From NCBI RefSeq assembly GCF_007751715.1, contig NZ_CP036292.1, positions 1,860,001 through 1,924,000 of the forward strand: a stretch of DNA of 64,000 nucleotides. Direction: 5' to 3'. How positions within the stretch are numbered: position 1 is the first letter of the stretch; each line of letters opens with the position of its first letter. The position numbers and the translations under genes were made by a program. Of the stretch, positions 52,554 through 62,007 are shown piece by piece. Below the pieces are notes generated by a model. The model did no database searches. It was not told the origin of the DNA and worked only from the letters and a program-made list of their open reading frames with translations. This DNA is from Rosistilla oblonga (GTDB lineage: Bacteria > Planctomycetota > Planctomycetia > Pirellulales > Pirellulaceae).

Positions 52554-53358
52554 GCTTGCGGCGAGAAAGCCCGTCGCACCTTGGGTGCGATGGGATGCGT
52601 TAGCCGTGGTTTCCGCGTAGCCCCGGATCTGCCGCCCGCTTCGGGGCTTTGTCTTGGTTTTGGGGTGCGATCCTGCGGCTCGCGCCGCAGGCTTTATGCG
52701 ATCGCCGCCTCCGCGGCTGGGAGTGCTCCTGCGGCATGCGCGGCGGGCAAATTGCGATCGCCGCATCCGTTCCTGCGGCTTGCGCCGCAGGCTTTATGCG
52801 ATCGCCGCCTCCGCGGCTTGGAGTGCTCCTGCGGCATGCGCGGCGGGCAAATTGCGATCGCTGCATCCGTTCCTGCGGCTTGTGCCGTAGGCTTTATGCG
52901 ATCGCCGCGTCCGCGGCTGGGAGTGTTCCTGCGGCATTCGCGGCGGGCGATATGCGTCGCGTTTGCGGCTTGGTGCTGGGCTGCGTCTCGCGCTGCCGGC
53001 AATTGTTGTGTCGGATTTCGACCCGAGATCGCTGCGCGCGAAGGCGTTCGTGAAGCCGCGGACGCGGCGGCCGCATAAAGCCTACGGCGCCAGCCGTAGG
53101 ATGCGTTAGCCACGCGCTTCGCGTAGCCCCGGATAGGGGCGACAGGAGCATTGGATCTGTCGCCCACTTCGGGGCTTTGTTTGGGTTTTGGATTGCGATC
53201 CTGCGGCTCGCGCCGCAGGCTTTATGCGATCGCCGCGTCCGCGGCTGGCAGTGTTCCTGCGGCATGCGCGGCGGGCAAATTGCGATCGCTGCATCCGTTC
53301 CTGCGGCTTGCGCCGTAGGCTTTATGCGATCGCCGCGTCCGCGGCTGGGAGAATTGTC
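52554..53358. repeat. GC-rich repeat field with 100-bp units
   Basis: Three direct units start at 52673, 52773 and 52873 (the third incomplete, ending near 52960), and two more start at 53201 and 53301. Each begins CTGCGGCTYGCGCCGCAGGC and runs through TTTATGCGATCGCCGC. The first array is preceded by a CGTAGCCCCGG..CTTCGGGGCTTTG block near 52616-52660, repeated near 53124-53185. A partial inverted copy lies near 53055-53095. Units abut directly, so this is not a CRISPR array. Short palindromes inside (GCGGCTCGCGCCGC) could form hairpins. Confidence 0.88.
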
Positions 53359-53892
53359 TCAATCGGATTCGCCTGAGGCTGGTTCGGTGGCGGTGGTAGA
53401 GTCGGTGGGTGAGGTGGGCTCGGGGAGCTTGTCGATCGCAGTCGTAAGCTCATCGGAGATTGCGTGGTAGCCGTCTTGCGGCGAGAAGGCCTCGGTCATC
53501 TTGACTGTCATTTCGCGGATGGGCATCGAATGGATCGCAAATCCATCGCGAATTTTTCCCGATTGTTTCAGTTCCCAGCTGGCCATCTCTTTTGTGCCAG
53601 CGTTTTCACTACCGGGAAAGGCGACTTCGACACGATAGCTGTGCGAAGGTTTACCGGCAACAAAGTCATACTGCACTTCAAAGTAGCAAATGTTTGGCTC
53701 TTCAAACCAAGCTTTTAGATCGTGCAGTTCAACCCGGCTGTCCTCTGTAGGTTCAGCAGGATCGGCCGACACGATAGATTCCGAAACTGGTGCCTGGGGC
53801 GGCGGTGAGTTGGACTCGGATTTACACCCCAGCAACGGCGCAAACAACAATGGACATAACAGAAGGCGATGTAATGAACGACGCAGTGCCAT
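53359..53892 (-). CDS. Lipoprotein of unknown function
   Basis: The 177-residue protein has a lipoprotein signal (LLLCPLLFAPLLGC; acylated cysteine about residue 23), then a Ser/Pro/Gln linker and a beta-rich domain (CYFEVQYDFVAGKPSHSYRVEVAFPGS). The tail is rich in Thr, Ser and Glu. The start of the GC-rich repeat field lies immediately downstream, and the last repeat overlaps the 3' end of the gene. No family recognised. Confidence 0.7.
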   Translation of the reverse strand: MALRRSLHRLLLCPLLFAPLLGCKSESNSPPPQAPVSESIVSADPAEPTEDSRVELHDLKAWFEEPNICYFEVQYDFVAGKPSHSYRVEVAFPGSENAGTKEMASWELKQSGKIRDGFAIHSMPIREMTVKMTEAFSPQDGYHAISDELTTAIDKLPEPTSPTDSTTATEPASGESD

Positions 53893-53991
53893 GTTTATCT
53901 CGAAGCTCTACAGGGAAGCGAGTGTGGATGAAGAGAAGCTTGTGAGAAGAGAACGTGTTGCTTCGCCTCTCACATCATTCCTTGGGACGGC

Positions 53992-54441
53992 TCACTTCTT
54001 CTTCGACTCCGAAGGCAAGGCAATTACAACATCCCCGCCGTCTTCAGAGATGGTTACCTGCAACGGCGAGTCGAGGGTCGAATAGGGAGCTGGAATTCCC
54101 TCGCGTGAATCGGGGGACTCCGCTTGCGTTGCATCGGCTGGTAGCACCGTGCCGTTCCCGTCGACCATTTGGCTGATGCGAACCCGGTAGTTCCCGGGAG
54201 GCAAGCCACCGTCGCCGTCGCGAGAACTAATGACGGAGAACTTCCCATCGGAATCGGACATCCCCAAGGCGCCGTCGCCCGTCGTTCCCGCTTCCGGAAT
54301 GAATTGCACCGAAGCGTTGGCGATCGGGCCATCGTCCAATTGCAATTGGCCGTTGATCGCGACGCGGTTGACGCCATCTCCACCACAGCCGACGCAGAGG
54401 AGATAGCTGAGCACGAATAGACTTAGTTGCAGTTTTTGCAC
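53992..54441 (-). CDS. Lipoprotein with a carboxypeptidase-regulatory-like domain
   Basis: The 149-residue protein has a lipobox (YLLCVGC, cysteine about residue 19) and a beta-sandwich domain: INGQLQLDDGPIANASVQFIPEAG, DSDGKFSVIS, GLPPGNYRVRIS. This resembles CarboxypepD_reg/transthyretin-like modules common on planctomycete lipoproteins found beside DUF1559 genes, as here with the gene at 54616-55638. Confidence 0.75.
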   Translation of the reverse strand: MQKLQLSLFVLSYLLCVGCGGDGVNRVAINGQLQLDDGPIANASVQFIPEAGTTGDGALGMSDSDGKFSVISSRDGDGGLPPGNYRVRISQMVDGNGTVLPADATQAESPDSREGIPAPYSTLDSPLQVTISEDGGDVVIALPSESKKK

Positions 54442-54615
54442 TTTGGGACCGCCCTACAAATGATTGATGTTTTCTACGAAACAGAGAGAGTCTGCGTCGC
54501 GATTTTGAGGAAGCAGTGAGCAAGATTGCCTCCCGTGATGCACAGGAGTTTCGCTTCCGCAGAGAATCGCGACGCTTTAATGTGACAAGAAATAGAGTTT
54601 GCGATCCTGCAGAGG

Positions 54616-55638
54616 TTAAAAGTCTGCGTCGATCACTTGGCCATCCGCCATCCGGCTCAGGTTGGTCAGGTTGGTTGTGTCGATGGTTTCAGAGATGTAG
54701 CGAACCGAACCATCGGCGAGGACAAACATGCATCCGCCTGGGTGCAAGCTTGCGACGCTATACCAAGATGCACGTCGGCCTCGTTTGTTGTTTAACGGGC
54801 TCGAATTGTTGCCGTAGTTCCAGACGTTCAGTCCACGCGCGGGAAAGGTGCTGTTAAACGCACCGACGGGATCGATTCCGACCGACAGCCAACCAGCGTA
54901 AGACCAGGCCGAGGTGTCACCATTGAAGGTTTCCAGCGTCAGTTCACCCATCGCCAGGGTGTTGCTTGTGCCATCTTGGATTCCGCTGATCGGTGTGTAG
55001 CTGTTTTCACCAAACAGATAACGTGTGCTGATCGAGACACCGCGGTGGTAGTTGTAACTGTTCAGCGTGCTTGCGGGCATCAAGAAATCATAGTTGGTTT
55101 TTTGCGCCGCGACGCCGGCTCCGCGATCGGGACTGTAATATCCGCTGAGCTCGATGGTTTCGGCTCCACCGTCCGACGGGCAACGGAAACTGGTGACCAG
55201 TATTTCCGATAGCGCTGCGTTTCCAGAGTCGACCGCGTTGGGAGTCGTCAGTGGAGCACCGCCTGGCCGGATGTAGTCGCCATACGCGCAAGAGTGATTG
55301 AATTGGTCGTAGAGAGGTTGTTGTTCCATGAACGGCAGGAGCGAGGTTAAGCCCTGCCCGTTCTTCGCCAAAGGATCGGGCAGATATGGCGATGCGGGGC
55401 TGGACGAGTTCAAACCTCCTAAACTGAATCTCCCCGCAGGAAACTTCTTGTAGGTGCTTTCGTAATTGTGTAAGGCCAGGCCCAACTGCTTCAGGTTGTT
55501 GCTGCACTGCATGCGGCGTGCTGCCTCGCGTGCGGCTTGAACTGCAGGTAGCAATAGCCCGACGAGAATTCCGATGATGGCGATCACGACCAGTAGTTCG
55601 ACCAGCGTGAATCCATTTTTGTTTCTTCGTGTTTGCAT
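54616..55638 (-). CDS. DUF1559 prepilin-like protein
   Basis: The 340-residue protein (ATG at 55638) has a prepilin leader KNGFTLVELLVVIAIIGILVG and the AREAARRMQCSNNLKQLGLALHNYES block. The C-terminal domain ends with ASLHPGGCMFVLADGSVRYI, as in DUF1559. It is followed on the same strand by the lipoprotein at 53992-54441, a frequent pairing. Export and envelope location are inferred from the family. Confidence 0.92.
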   Translation of the reverse strand: MQTRRNKNGFTLVELLVVIAIIGILVGLLLPAVQAAREAARRMQCSNNLKQLGLALHNYESTYKKFPAGRFSLGGLNSSSPASPYLPDPLAKNGQGLTSLLPFMEQQPLYDQFNHSCAYGDYIRPGGAPLTTPNAVDSGNAALSEILVTSFRCPSDGGAETIELSGYYSPDRGAGVAAQKTNYDFLMPASTLNSYNYHRGVSISTRYLFGENSYTPISGIQDGTSNTLAMGELTLETFNGDTSAWSYAGWLSVGIDPVGAFNSTFPARGLNVWNYGNNSSPLNNKRGRRASWYSVASLHPGGCMFVLADGSVRYISETIDTTNLTNLSRMADGQVIDADF

Positions 55639-56110
55639 CAAAGCTGTTTCTGCGAGGGATGAGGAGGTAGGACATTCAAAGGTGGGAGGAACCTGGATCG
55701 CCCAAGCTCCTGTTGTCACCCTTCGGTAGCAACTCGCATGCCAACAACGTGCGTTGACGGGATCAAGCGGCACGTCGTTTCAGCGCGAGCATCCCCATCC
55801 CACGCCTGCAGGATGAGAGGAAACGAGCCAATGGTGTTCCAACCTCCGCTGCCCGTGGCTCAGCGGGAACAGAGCATCCGGCACAATCCAAGCCTCTTCG
55901 TTTGGCAAAAGGATGTTGTTTTGAGAACTCTGTGCCTTCTCGTCAGATCAACATGCCAGCCGGCGAGTCTGTGCCAAAAGGATGTAAAACAAGCAGGCAC
56001 ATGATGCCCGGTCTCTAGGCAAACAGGATCGCGAATTGCGAACGCCCTTCAGGAATGACCGAGCAATAAAAAAAAGCTCGCCGAGAGCGGAATGCCTCGG
56101 CGAGCTTTTT
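55639..56110. other. 472-bp gap ending in a bidirectional terminator
   Basis: No gene is supported. It holds the promoter region of the DUF1559 gene and the terminator at 56068-56110. Intron copy 2 begins immediately after it. Confidence 0.45.
56068..56110. terminator. Bidirectional terminator; insertion site of group II intron copy 2
   Basis: AGCTCGCCGAG (56075-56085) pairs with CTCGGCGAGCT (56096-56106). A run of A precedes it and a run of T follows, so it can act in both directions. Before intron insertion it lay about 30 bases from the end of the RNase E/G gene, so it probably ended that operon. The intron starts at 56111. Confidence 0.88.
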
Positions 56111-56933
56111 GTTTGCCCAGCGAAGCTGGCAAACCCAGTCGGTGCTTGTCACCGACCAAGCCCTGTTCATGGGGAATTGAATTCGATTCGCAAGGGTTCC
56201 GCCGGTGACTGCGGGTCTGAAGGAAGCGATAGGAGGACGATGGAACGTAGCGAAAGCGAACCCGATTCGGCTGCCGGCGGGGGCGAGCGTGCAAAAAGTC
56301 GCGATGCCCGATACATGAACAGCCGCCGGAAGTGTTTGGGGACGTCATCATCGTCAGGGAGCCAGTGCAGTAACTGGGGAGACCTGACATTATCCGTGGC
56401 CGCGTTAGCTCCCCCAAAGGCGAAGCGTGAGAAGCCGGTAAGGTCGCTTCAAGTGGAAACACAAGAAGCGATCGATGTGGTGTCAGGAGTCAGATGAACC
56501 CGTAGTAGTGAATAAGTCGCGGCCCGTGAAAGCTGGTAACAGTCTGGAGGACAAAACCGTGGCGACGACGTGCAAAGCATCGGCGGTAACCGAAGCGAGT
56601 CACGCCGGACAGAGATGACTCAAAAGGTCATCACTGGATGCGAAGGGGTGAAGTTTTATTTGTGATTGGAGAGAACACCGAAAACGAGCAATCGGCAGCC
56701 GACACAATCCGAGAAGATCGAAGGTCTCGGGGACCGGTCCACAGTGGCGATGCGGGGAACTGCTAAGCTGCTCGATTCGTCCGTCGGCGTGGAAGTAACT
56801 CAGCAAACTCGACACCTCGCGATTGTCCTTTACCGGAATAGCACACGAGGCGTCCGCTCGAAGCCAACCGCCACACTGCCAACCGATTCGACAGAAAGCG
56901 CTCGACCCAACGAAAGACCACCGACCGACAGTC

Positions 56934-57963
56934 ATGAAGCGAACCTACTACAGCCTCTACGACCGACTGCTTGATCGCCGAGCTTTGGCTCGCGCGTTCG
57001 AGAAAGTCCGACGTGCCAAGGGTGCACCTGGCATCGACGGGCAAGCGATCGATGCGTTTGAAGCTGATTTACTGGGGGAGCTGACGCGGTTGGTGAGCGA
57101 ACTGCGGAGCAAGACTTACCGGCCCAGTGCGGTCCGCCGAGTTTCGATTCCGAAACCGGAAGGCGGCCAGCGGCATCTTGGCATCCCAACAGTTCGCGAC
57201 CGAGTCGTCCAGCAAGCGTTGCTGGACATCCTGCAGCCGATCTTTGATCCTGACTTTCATCCATCAAGCTACGGTTACCGACCGGGCCGCAGTTGCCAAC
57301 AGGCAGTCGCCAAAGCAACGATGTTCATCCGGCGATATGGTCTCGACCAAGTCGTCGATATGGATCTCTCGAAATGCTTTGACCGGTTGGATCACGGCTT
57401 GATTCTCTCGTCGATCCGTCGTCGGGTGACCGATGGCAGCATTTTGAATCTGATCAAAATGTTTTTGACCAGCGGAGTGATGAACGAAGGTGTCTGGGAG
57501 GCGACGGAGCTTGGCAGCCCGCAAGGCGGTGTTGTCAGTCCCCTGATCGCCAATATTTACCTGGATGCTTTCGACCAGGAGATGATGCGTCGTGGTTACC
57601 GAATCGTTCGGTACGCCGACGACATTCTGATCCTGTGTCGGAGCAAGCGCTCGGCGGCTCATGCGATGAGCGTTGCAGTGGAGATTCTGGAAGGTGATTT
57701 GAAGTTGACCGTCAATCGCGATAAGACGCACCTGACTTCAGCCTGTGAGGGTGTGAAGTTCTTGGGCGTCGTGATCGGCAGCATGCACACCCGCATTGCT
57801 GCCGAGAAAGTCGCGGCCTTCAAGGCGAAGGTCAAAGTGATCACTCGCAAGAACAGCCCGGTGAACTTGGAGAAGGTCATTGCTGACCTGAATCCGGTGC
57901 TTCGCGGCTGGGGCAGCTACTTCCGGATGGCGAACTGCAAAGGTCTGTATCGCGAGTTGGCTA
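56934..57963 (+). pseudogene. ltrA: Group II intron RT, N-terminal fragment
   Basis: It is the same sequence as copy 1 up to the codons for LYRELA, including the YADD site. The IS630 insertion then changes the frame and it ends at 58004 in IS sequence. The RT core is present, but the end of the maturase region is lost. Confidence 0.92.
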
Positions 57964-57971
57964 GTGCTTTG

Positions 57972-58667
57972 TCAGGCTTTGATTTTGGGGTAGAGGGATT
58001 TTAGTTTTGTTCTCGCATCTTTGACTTGGAATTGCCAGTCAACGCCACGCTGTCTTCTGTTTGAGTGTGAGGACCACGCCTGTGTTTCCTTTCTCAGCGG
58101 CGCAATCGTCGCGAATCGACGACCGTTGATACACTGCCGCGTCATTGAACTGAGTTCGTTCTCAGCCGCGTTGAGCCAACTTCCATGCTTGGGTGTGTAA
58201 CGGAACTCGATGCGACGAACCAAGGCACGGGCTTTTTCTGGCTTAAAGGCCTCGTAGAAGGCGCCTTTGGTGTGGGTATTGAGATTGTCACATACCAGGA
58301 TGATCTTCTTCGCCTTTTTGTAGCGTGTCGTTAGCAGTGCCTCCATTTCGATGGCCCAATCGACCTTGGTTCGCTTTGGACGCACGGCGACTTCTCTCCA
58401 TCCGGCCAGCGGCTCGGTGAACATGAACACGCTGGCGGTTCCGCACCGTTCATACTCGTAATCGACGCGTCGAGCATGATTGCGGGTCGCCGGGATCGGC
58501 GTTCGCGTCTCTTTGTGAAGCTGGACCGGCTGTTCGTCCATGCACACCACGGGATAGTCCGAATCATACGGTTCTTCGTAGGTATCTAGGACTTCTTCCA
58601 TGCACGCTACAAATTCGGAGTCGGCGTCGGGTGGAATCACCCAATACTGGATCTTGCGATTGGTCAT
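57972..58667 (-). CDS. IS630-family transposase, DDE catalytic part (ORF2)
   Basis: The 231-residue frame contains the DDE triad: D in VVCMDEQP, D in LVCDNLNTH and E in WLNAAENEL. Its ATG overlaps the ORF1 stop (ATGA at 58664-58667). An A-run, AAAAAAA, precedes the overlap and could allow frameshifting to give a single fused protein, as described for many IS630 elements. Confidence 0.92.
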   Translation of the reverse strand: MTNRKIQYWVIPPDADSEFVACMEEVLDTYEEPYDSDYPVVCMDEQPVQLHKETRTPIPATRNHARRVDYEYERCGTASVFMFTEPLAGWREVAVRPKRTKVDWAIEMEALLTTRYKKAKKIILVCDNLNTHTKGAFYEAFKPEKARALVRRIEFRYTPKHGSWLNAAENELSSMTRQCINGRRFATIAPLRKETQAWSSHSNRRQRGVDWQFQVKDARTKLKSLYPKIKA

Positions 58668-59107
58668 GCCGTTTTTTTAAGCGTTTGGCGAACGGTTTCG
58701 TAGCTGATCGAGTCCACGATCCCCAGTTCTACCACGTGGTCTGCCAACAGACGCAGCGACCAACTCGCGAACCCTTTGGGAGGTTTCCCCAACCGCAAGG
58801 CGATCACTTTCGCTTCTTGCTTTCCGTCAAGCGTCTTCTCTCGCGGGGCGCTCAAACGCGGTTTCCCGTGCAGCGCCGTATCGAACCCTTCGGTCACCAA
58901 ACGTTTGCGAAGATTCTCCACGGTCTGAATCCGACACGCCAAAGCTTCCGCGATTTTGGCGTCGGTCCAGCCAGGTCCTTCCGTGTCAGCTTTGAGAAGG
59001 ATCAGCGCCCGCCGTACCTTCTGCGAGGAGCCTTTCAGCTTCTTTACAATCGCCTTCAGTTCTTCCCGTTCTGTATCCGAAAGCCGAACGATATACTTCT
59101 TAATCAT
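58664..59107 (-). CDS. IS630-family transposase, DNA-binding part (ORF1)
   Basis: The 147-residue frame carries HTH segments (WTDAKIAEALACRIQTVENLRKRL) and a second domain (SWSLRLLADHVVELG..SYETVRQTLKK). It is the N-terminal half of the IS630 transposase. The A-rich end (LKKTA) is the likely frameshift site. Confidence 0.9.
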   Translation of the reverse strand: MIKKYIVRLSDTEREELKAIVKKLKGSSQKVRRALILLKADTEGPGWTDAKIAEALACRIQTVENLRKRLVTEGFDTALHGKPRLSAPREKTLDGKQEAKVIALRLGKPPKGFASWSLRLLADHVVELGIVDSISYETVRQTLKKTA

Positions 59108-59200
59108 CGAATCCTCCGTGACTCGTGGGGCAATCGACCTACAAACTCCCGGATTCTTCCGATTCAGGAAACCCCAATTCCTAAGGCTGACAAAGCACTA

Positions 59201-59439
59201 GATGGATTCGGCGACGATTACGGGCCAAGCAACTCGCGTTGTGGAAGAAACCGACGCGTCTGATTCGCCGCTTGCGGCAGGTCGGCGTACGTGGTGACCT
59301 CCAGAAGATGCGAATGACCGCGTGGCGTACGTCGCGTAGTTCTTACGCCAGCATGGCCATCAGCAATGGCTTCCTGGCGGAACTTGGCCTGTTTGACTTG
59401 ACCGAATTGGAGACTGGAGTCCTTCCTGGATTAACCTAG
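59201..59439 (+). pseudogene. ltrA: Group II intron RT, C-terminal fragment
   Basis: It encodes the last part of the maturase domain, RWIRRRLRAKQ to VLPGLT, and equals the end of the copy 1 gene. It lies after the IS630 element. Confidence 0.92.
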
Positions 59440-59452
59440 GCAAGTAAAACAG

Positions 59453-59482
59453 GAGCCGTATACGGACCCGTACGTACGGTTC
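59453..59482 (+). ncRNA. Group II intron domain V (copy 2)
   Basis: Same hairpin as in copy 1. It shows that the catalytic RNA of copy 2 is kept although the RT gene is cut. Confidence 0.85.
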
Positions 59483-59560
59483 TGTGAGAGGGCTGAGTCA
59501 GCGGTCGCTCCGCTGGCTCACCCTACTCGATACTTTTTGGTTCGTCTCTTTCAGCTTAGA

Positions 59561-61162
59561 TCAGCTGTCGACTTCGACCGATTCGCCGTGTTTGTCGCGG
59601 CAGTCCATTTCCATGTGCTCGGGGAACAAGCCCTCGCTGCCAAGGATCTGAACCGTCATCTCGCCGGCTTCTTCCATGTGCATGATCTCGCGACGTTTCT
59701 TGTTGTTCAGATACGCTGCGACTTCATCGTTCACGCGGACGGTGATCCGTTGAATGTGCTCGTTTCGCGACGCCAGTGCCAGCATCCGGATGACTTCGAT
59801 CGACATGCTCTCGCCAGTCTTGACCACACCGCGGCCGCTGCAGCACGGGCAGTCTTTGTAGACGCTGCGCTTTAGGCTTGGACGAATTCGTTGACGAGTC
59901 ATTTCGACCAGACCGAAGGGGCTGGTTCGCAAGATCTTGGTGCGAGCCCGATCGCGAGCCATCGCATCGTGCAGAGCGCGTTCGACCTTACGGCGATGGC
60001 TCTCCTTCCGCATGTCGATGAAGTCGTTGACGATCACGCCCCCAAGATCGCGAAGTCGCAATTGGCGAGCGATCTCGCGGGCGGCGGCCAAGTTGACTTG
60101 CAACGCGTTCTCTTCGGCGTTGCTGTCGCTGCGGTGGCTGCCGCTGTTGACGTCGATCGCAACCAAAGCTTCGGTCGGATCGATCACGATCGAACCGCCC
60201 TTGGGCAATGGCACGGTGCGGCCTTGGATCTTGCGGATCTCCGATTCCAACTTGTAGTGATGGAACAGCGGTTCGGTGCCTTCGTAGAACTTCAGCTGTT
60301 CGGCGGCACGTGGCATCACCAAGCGGATGAAGTCCTTCGCCCGTTCGTACGCTCCGCGTTCATCGATTTGGATCGCATCGATATCGCTGGTCAGCATATC
60401 GCGGATCGTGCGGATGATCATGTCGCTTTCTTCGTAGATCACGCCCGGCTGCTCGCTCTCGGTCAAGCGACGGTGGATCGCTTTCCAAAGACGCAGCAGG
60501 TAGGCGAGATCGCGCGACAAGTCCTGCTTGGTTCGTCCGGCACCGGCGGTGCGAACGATGAAACCGAGACCCTTGGGAGGGCTGAGTTCCAGCAGAGCTT
60601 TCTTCAATCGTTTGCGATCGTCGTCGTCTTCGATCTTGCGGCTGACGCCAACGCGAGCCAAGGCTGGCATCAAGACGAGGAAGCGACCGGGGATGCTGAT
60701 GTAAGTCGAAAGGGTTGGTCCTTTGGTGCCGATGCCCTCTTTGATGCACTGGACGAGAATGCTGTCGCCGCGTTTCAGAACATCTTGGATCGGAGGTTTA
60801 ACGCGAGGTCGGCCCCCTTTGAAGACGCGTTGGTTGCGGCCTTGTTCGCGGGCTCGCTTGGCCGCTTGTTCGGCCAGTTCGTCCGATTCCCGCATGATCT
60901 CTTCGGGGTCGTAACCACCCTGTCGAAAGTACTGCGGTTCGACGTCGCTGATGTGCAGGAAGCCGTTGCGTCCGACGCCGAAGTCGACGAAGGCGGCTTG
61001 GATGCTAGGTTCGAGGTTAACGATCTTGCCTCGATAGATGTTGCCAACATAGTTGTCGGCACTTGCACGCTCGGTATAGAGCTCTTCAAGCTGGCCATCC
61101 TCGAGAATCGCGATGCGACTCTCTTCGGGCTGGGCAACGTTGATAAGCATTTCCTTCTTCAT
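59561..61162 (-). CDS. rng: Ribonuclease E/G family protein
   Basis: The 533-residue protein begins with the S1 domain (LEELYTERASADNYVGNIYRGKIVNL..FVDFGVGRNGFLHISDV). It then has an insertion of basic residues (REQGRNQRVFKGGRPRVKPP). The catalytic DNase I-like domain has VAIDVNSG and GGVIVNDFIDM with the metal-binding aspartates. The Zn-link CPCCSGRG precedes the small domain. The long disordered C-terminus of E. coli RNase E is absent, so RNase G-like. It processes rRNA and mRNA. DUF2344 is upstream on the same strand. Confidence 0.94.
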   Translation of the reverse strand: MKKEMLINVAQPEESRIAILEDGQLEELYTERASADNYVGNIYRGKIVNLEPSIQAAFVDFGVGRNGFLHISDVEPQYFRQGGYDPEEIMRESDELAEQAAKRAREQGRNQRVFKGGRPRVKPPIQDVLKRGDSILVQCIKEGIGTKGPTLSTYISIPGRFLVLMPALARVGVSRKIEDDDDRKRLKKALLELSPPKGLGFIVRTAGAGRTKQDLSRDLAYLLRLWKAIHRRLTESEQPGVIYEESDMIIRTIRDMLTSDIDAIQIDERGAYERAKDFIRLVMPRAAEQLKFYEGTEPLFHHYKLESEIRKIQGRTVPLPKGGSIVIDPTEALVAIDVNSGSHRSDSNAEENALQVNLAAAREIARQLRLRDLGGVIVNDFIDMRKESHRRKVERALHDAMARDRARTKILRTSPFGLVEMTRQRIRPSLKRSVYKDCPCCSGRGVVKTGESMSIEVIRMLALASRNEHIQRITVRVNDEVAAYLNNKKRREIMHMEEAGEMTVQILGSEGLFPEHMEMDCRDKHGESVEVDS

Positions 61163-61331
61163 ATCGCTTGCCTTTCATGGGTATCTGCATCCTCGATCTG
61201 GGCATCAGTTAGTGTTGTGGCTGTTGGCACGATGTGTGCCGTTGAAACTATGAAACGCATACGATGCGAACATTTCGTGTGTTGCCATCGGCTGGTCTTG
61301 GCGATCACTTCGCCCTGCCAGCGCTAACGAT

Positions 61332-62003
61332 CTAACTGGTCATCTGCCCCGTGACGCATCTGGATGATTCAAATTCGTGTTCCAGTTCGACGCGCGTTCG
61401 CGTCAGAAACTGGCCACTGTCGGTAACGTGTGTAATCTTCAATTCTTGGATCAGGTCGGTTGGTCGCAGCGATGCGCCTTGATCCGGCGTGCAGCGAAAA
61501 ACGAGCACGCCATCTTCTACCGCCAGGTGTTCGATCTCCGCTGCAAGACTGAACACCAATGTCTTGTCTTTCCGCTTTATTTCGATCGTGTCACGGCTGC
61601 GCAGCGCCTCGATCTCTGCGAGTAGAGCCGCCCGATCGGATTCGGGAATGGGCAGATTGTACGTTGTTGACTTCAGCTTTGCCTTAGCTGAGCCCTCGGG
61701 AACCGCAGTTACTTGCAAAATTCCTAAACCGGGCTGTTGGTCCGCTTGCAGCCGCTGGCCCAGTTCTTGGGGATCCAACGGTTCGGTAAGTTCCAGTTCG
61801 AGCAGTTCGTCGAGGCTTGCCGTGCCGAGCGCGAGCGCCGAGGGGAAGTTCATCCGCGGCTTGGGGTGAAAGCCTTCGGACATCGCCAGCTTCAGATCGA
61901 TGCGGTGGAACAAGCGTTCCCACAATCGCAGCAGGTCGCGATGGCTGATCCATCGCAAGGGGCCGGTTTTCGAAAAGCGGATGTGGTACCGCGCTCGTGT
62001 CAT
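61332..62003 (-). CDS. DUF2344 (TIGR03936) radical-SAM-associated protein
   Basis: The 223-residue protein begins ARYHIRFSKTGPLRWISHRDLLRLWER. KLAMSEGFHPKPRMNFPSALALGTAS follows, both typical of TIGR03936/DUF2344. In many bacteria this gene stands between a radical-SAM gene (TIGR03960) and RNase G. Here RNase E/G is next, but no radical-SAM gene is adjacent. It starts four bases after the enzyme I gene, so they are probably co-transcribed. Function unknown; a link to RNA modification or processing is assumed from context. Confidence 0.9.
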   Translation of the reverse strand: MTRARYHIRFSKTGPLRWISHRDLLRLWERLFHRIDLKLAMSEGFHPKPRMNFPSALALGTASLDELLELELTEPLDPQELGQRLQADQQPGLGILQVTAVPEGSAKAKLKSTTYNLPIPESDRAALLAEIEALRSRDTIEIKRKDKTLVFSLAAEIEHLAVEDGVLVFRCTPDQGASLRPTDLIQELKITHVTDSGQFLTRTRVELEHEFESSRCVTGQMTS

Positions 62004-62007
62004 AAGA

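Larger units (their letters stand above)
57964..59198 (-). mobile_element. IS630-family insertion sequence (1235 bp)
   Basis: Ends are inverted: GTGCTTTGTCAG at 57964 and CTGACAAAGCAC ending at 59198. The target dinucleotide TA is duplicated (57962-57963 and 59199-59200), as expected for IS630/Tc1. Two overlapping ORFs on the minus strand encode the transposase. It interrupts the intron RT gene. Confidence 0.95.
56111..59531 (+). mobile_element. Group II intron, copy 2, interrupted by IS630
   Basis: It begins GTTTGCCC after the terminator T-run and ends CTACTCGAT at 59531. Without the IS630 element (1235 bp) and one TA its length is 2184 bp, the same as copy 1, and I saw no difference in the parts compared. 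The RT gene is cut, so mobility would depend on the protein from copy 1. RNA domains V and VI remain. Confidence 0.93.

Noticed and set aside
52673-53358. 100-bp repeats as CRISPR or as a repeat-protein gene
   Set aside because: No spacers; long open frames here arise from GC-rich repeats and have no start signal or family similarity.
59891-61327. 478-codon plus-strand frame opposite RNase E/G
   Set aside because: Antisense shadow of a conserved gene.
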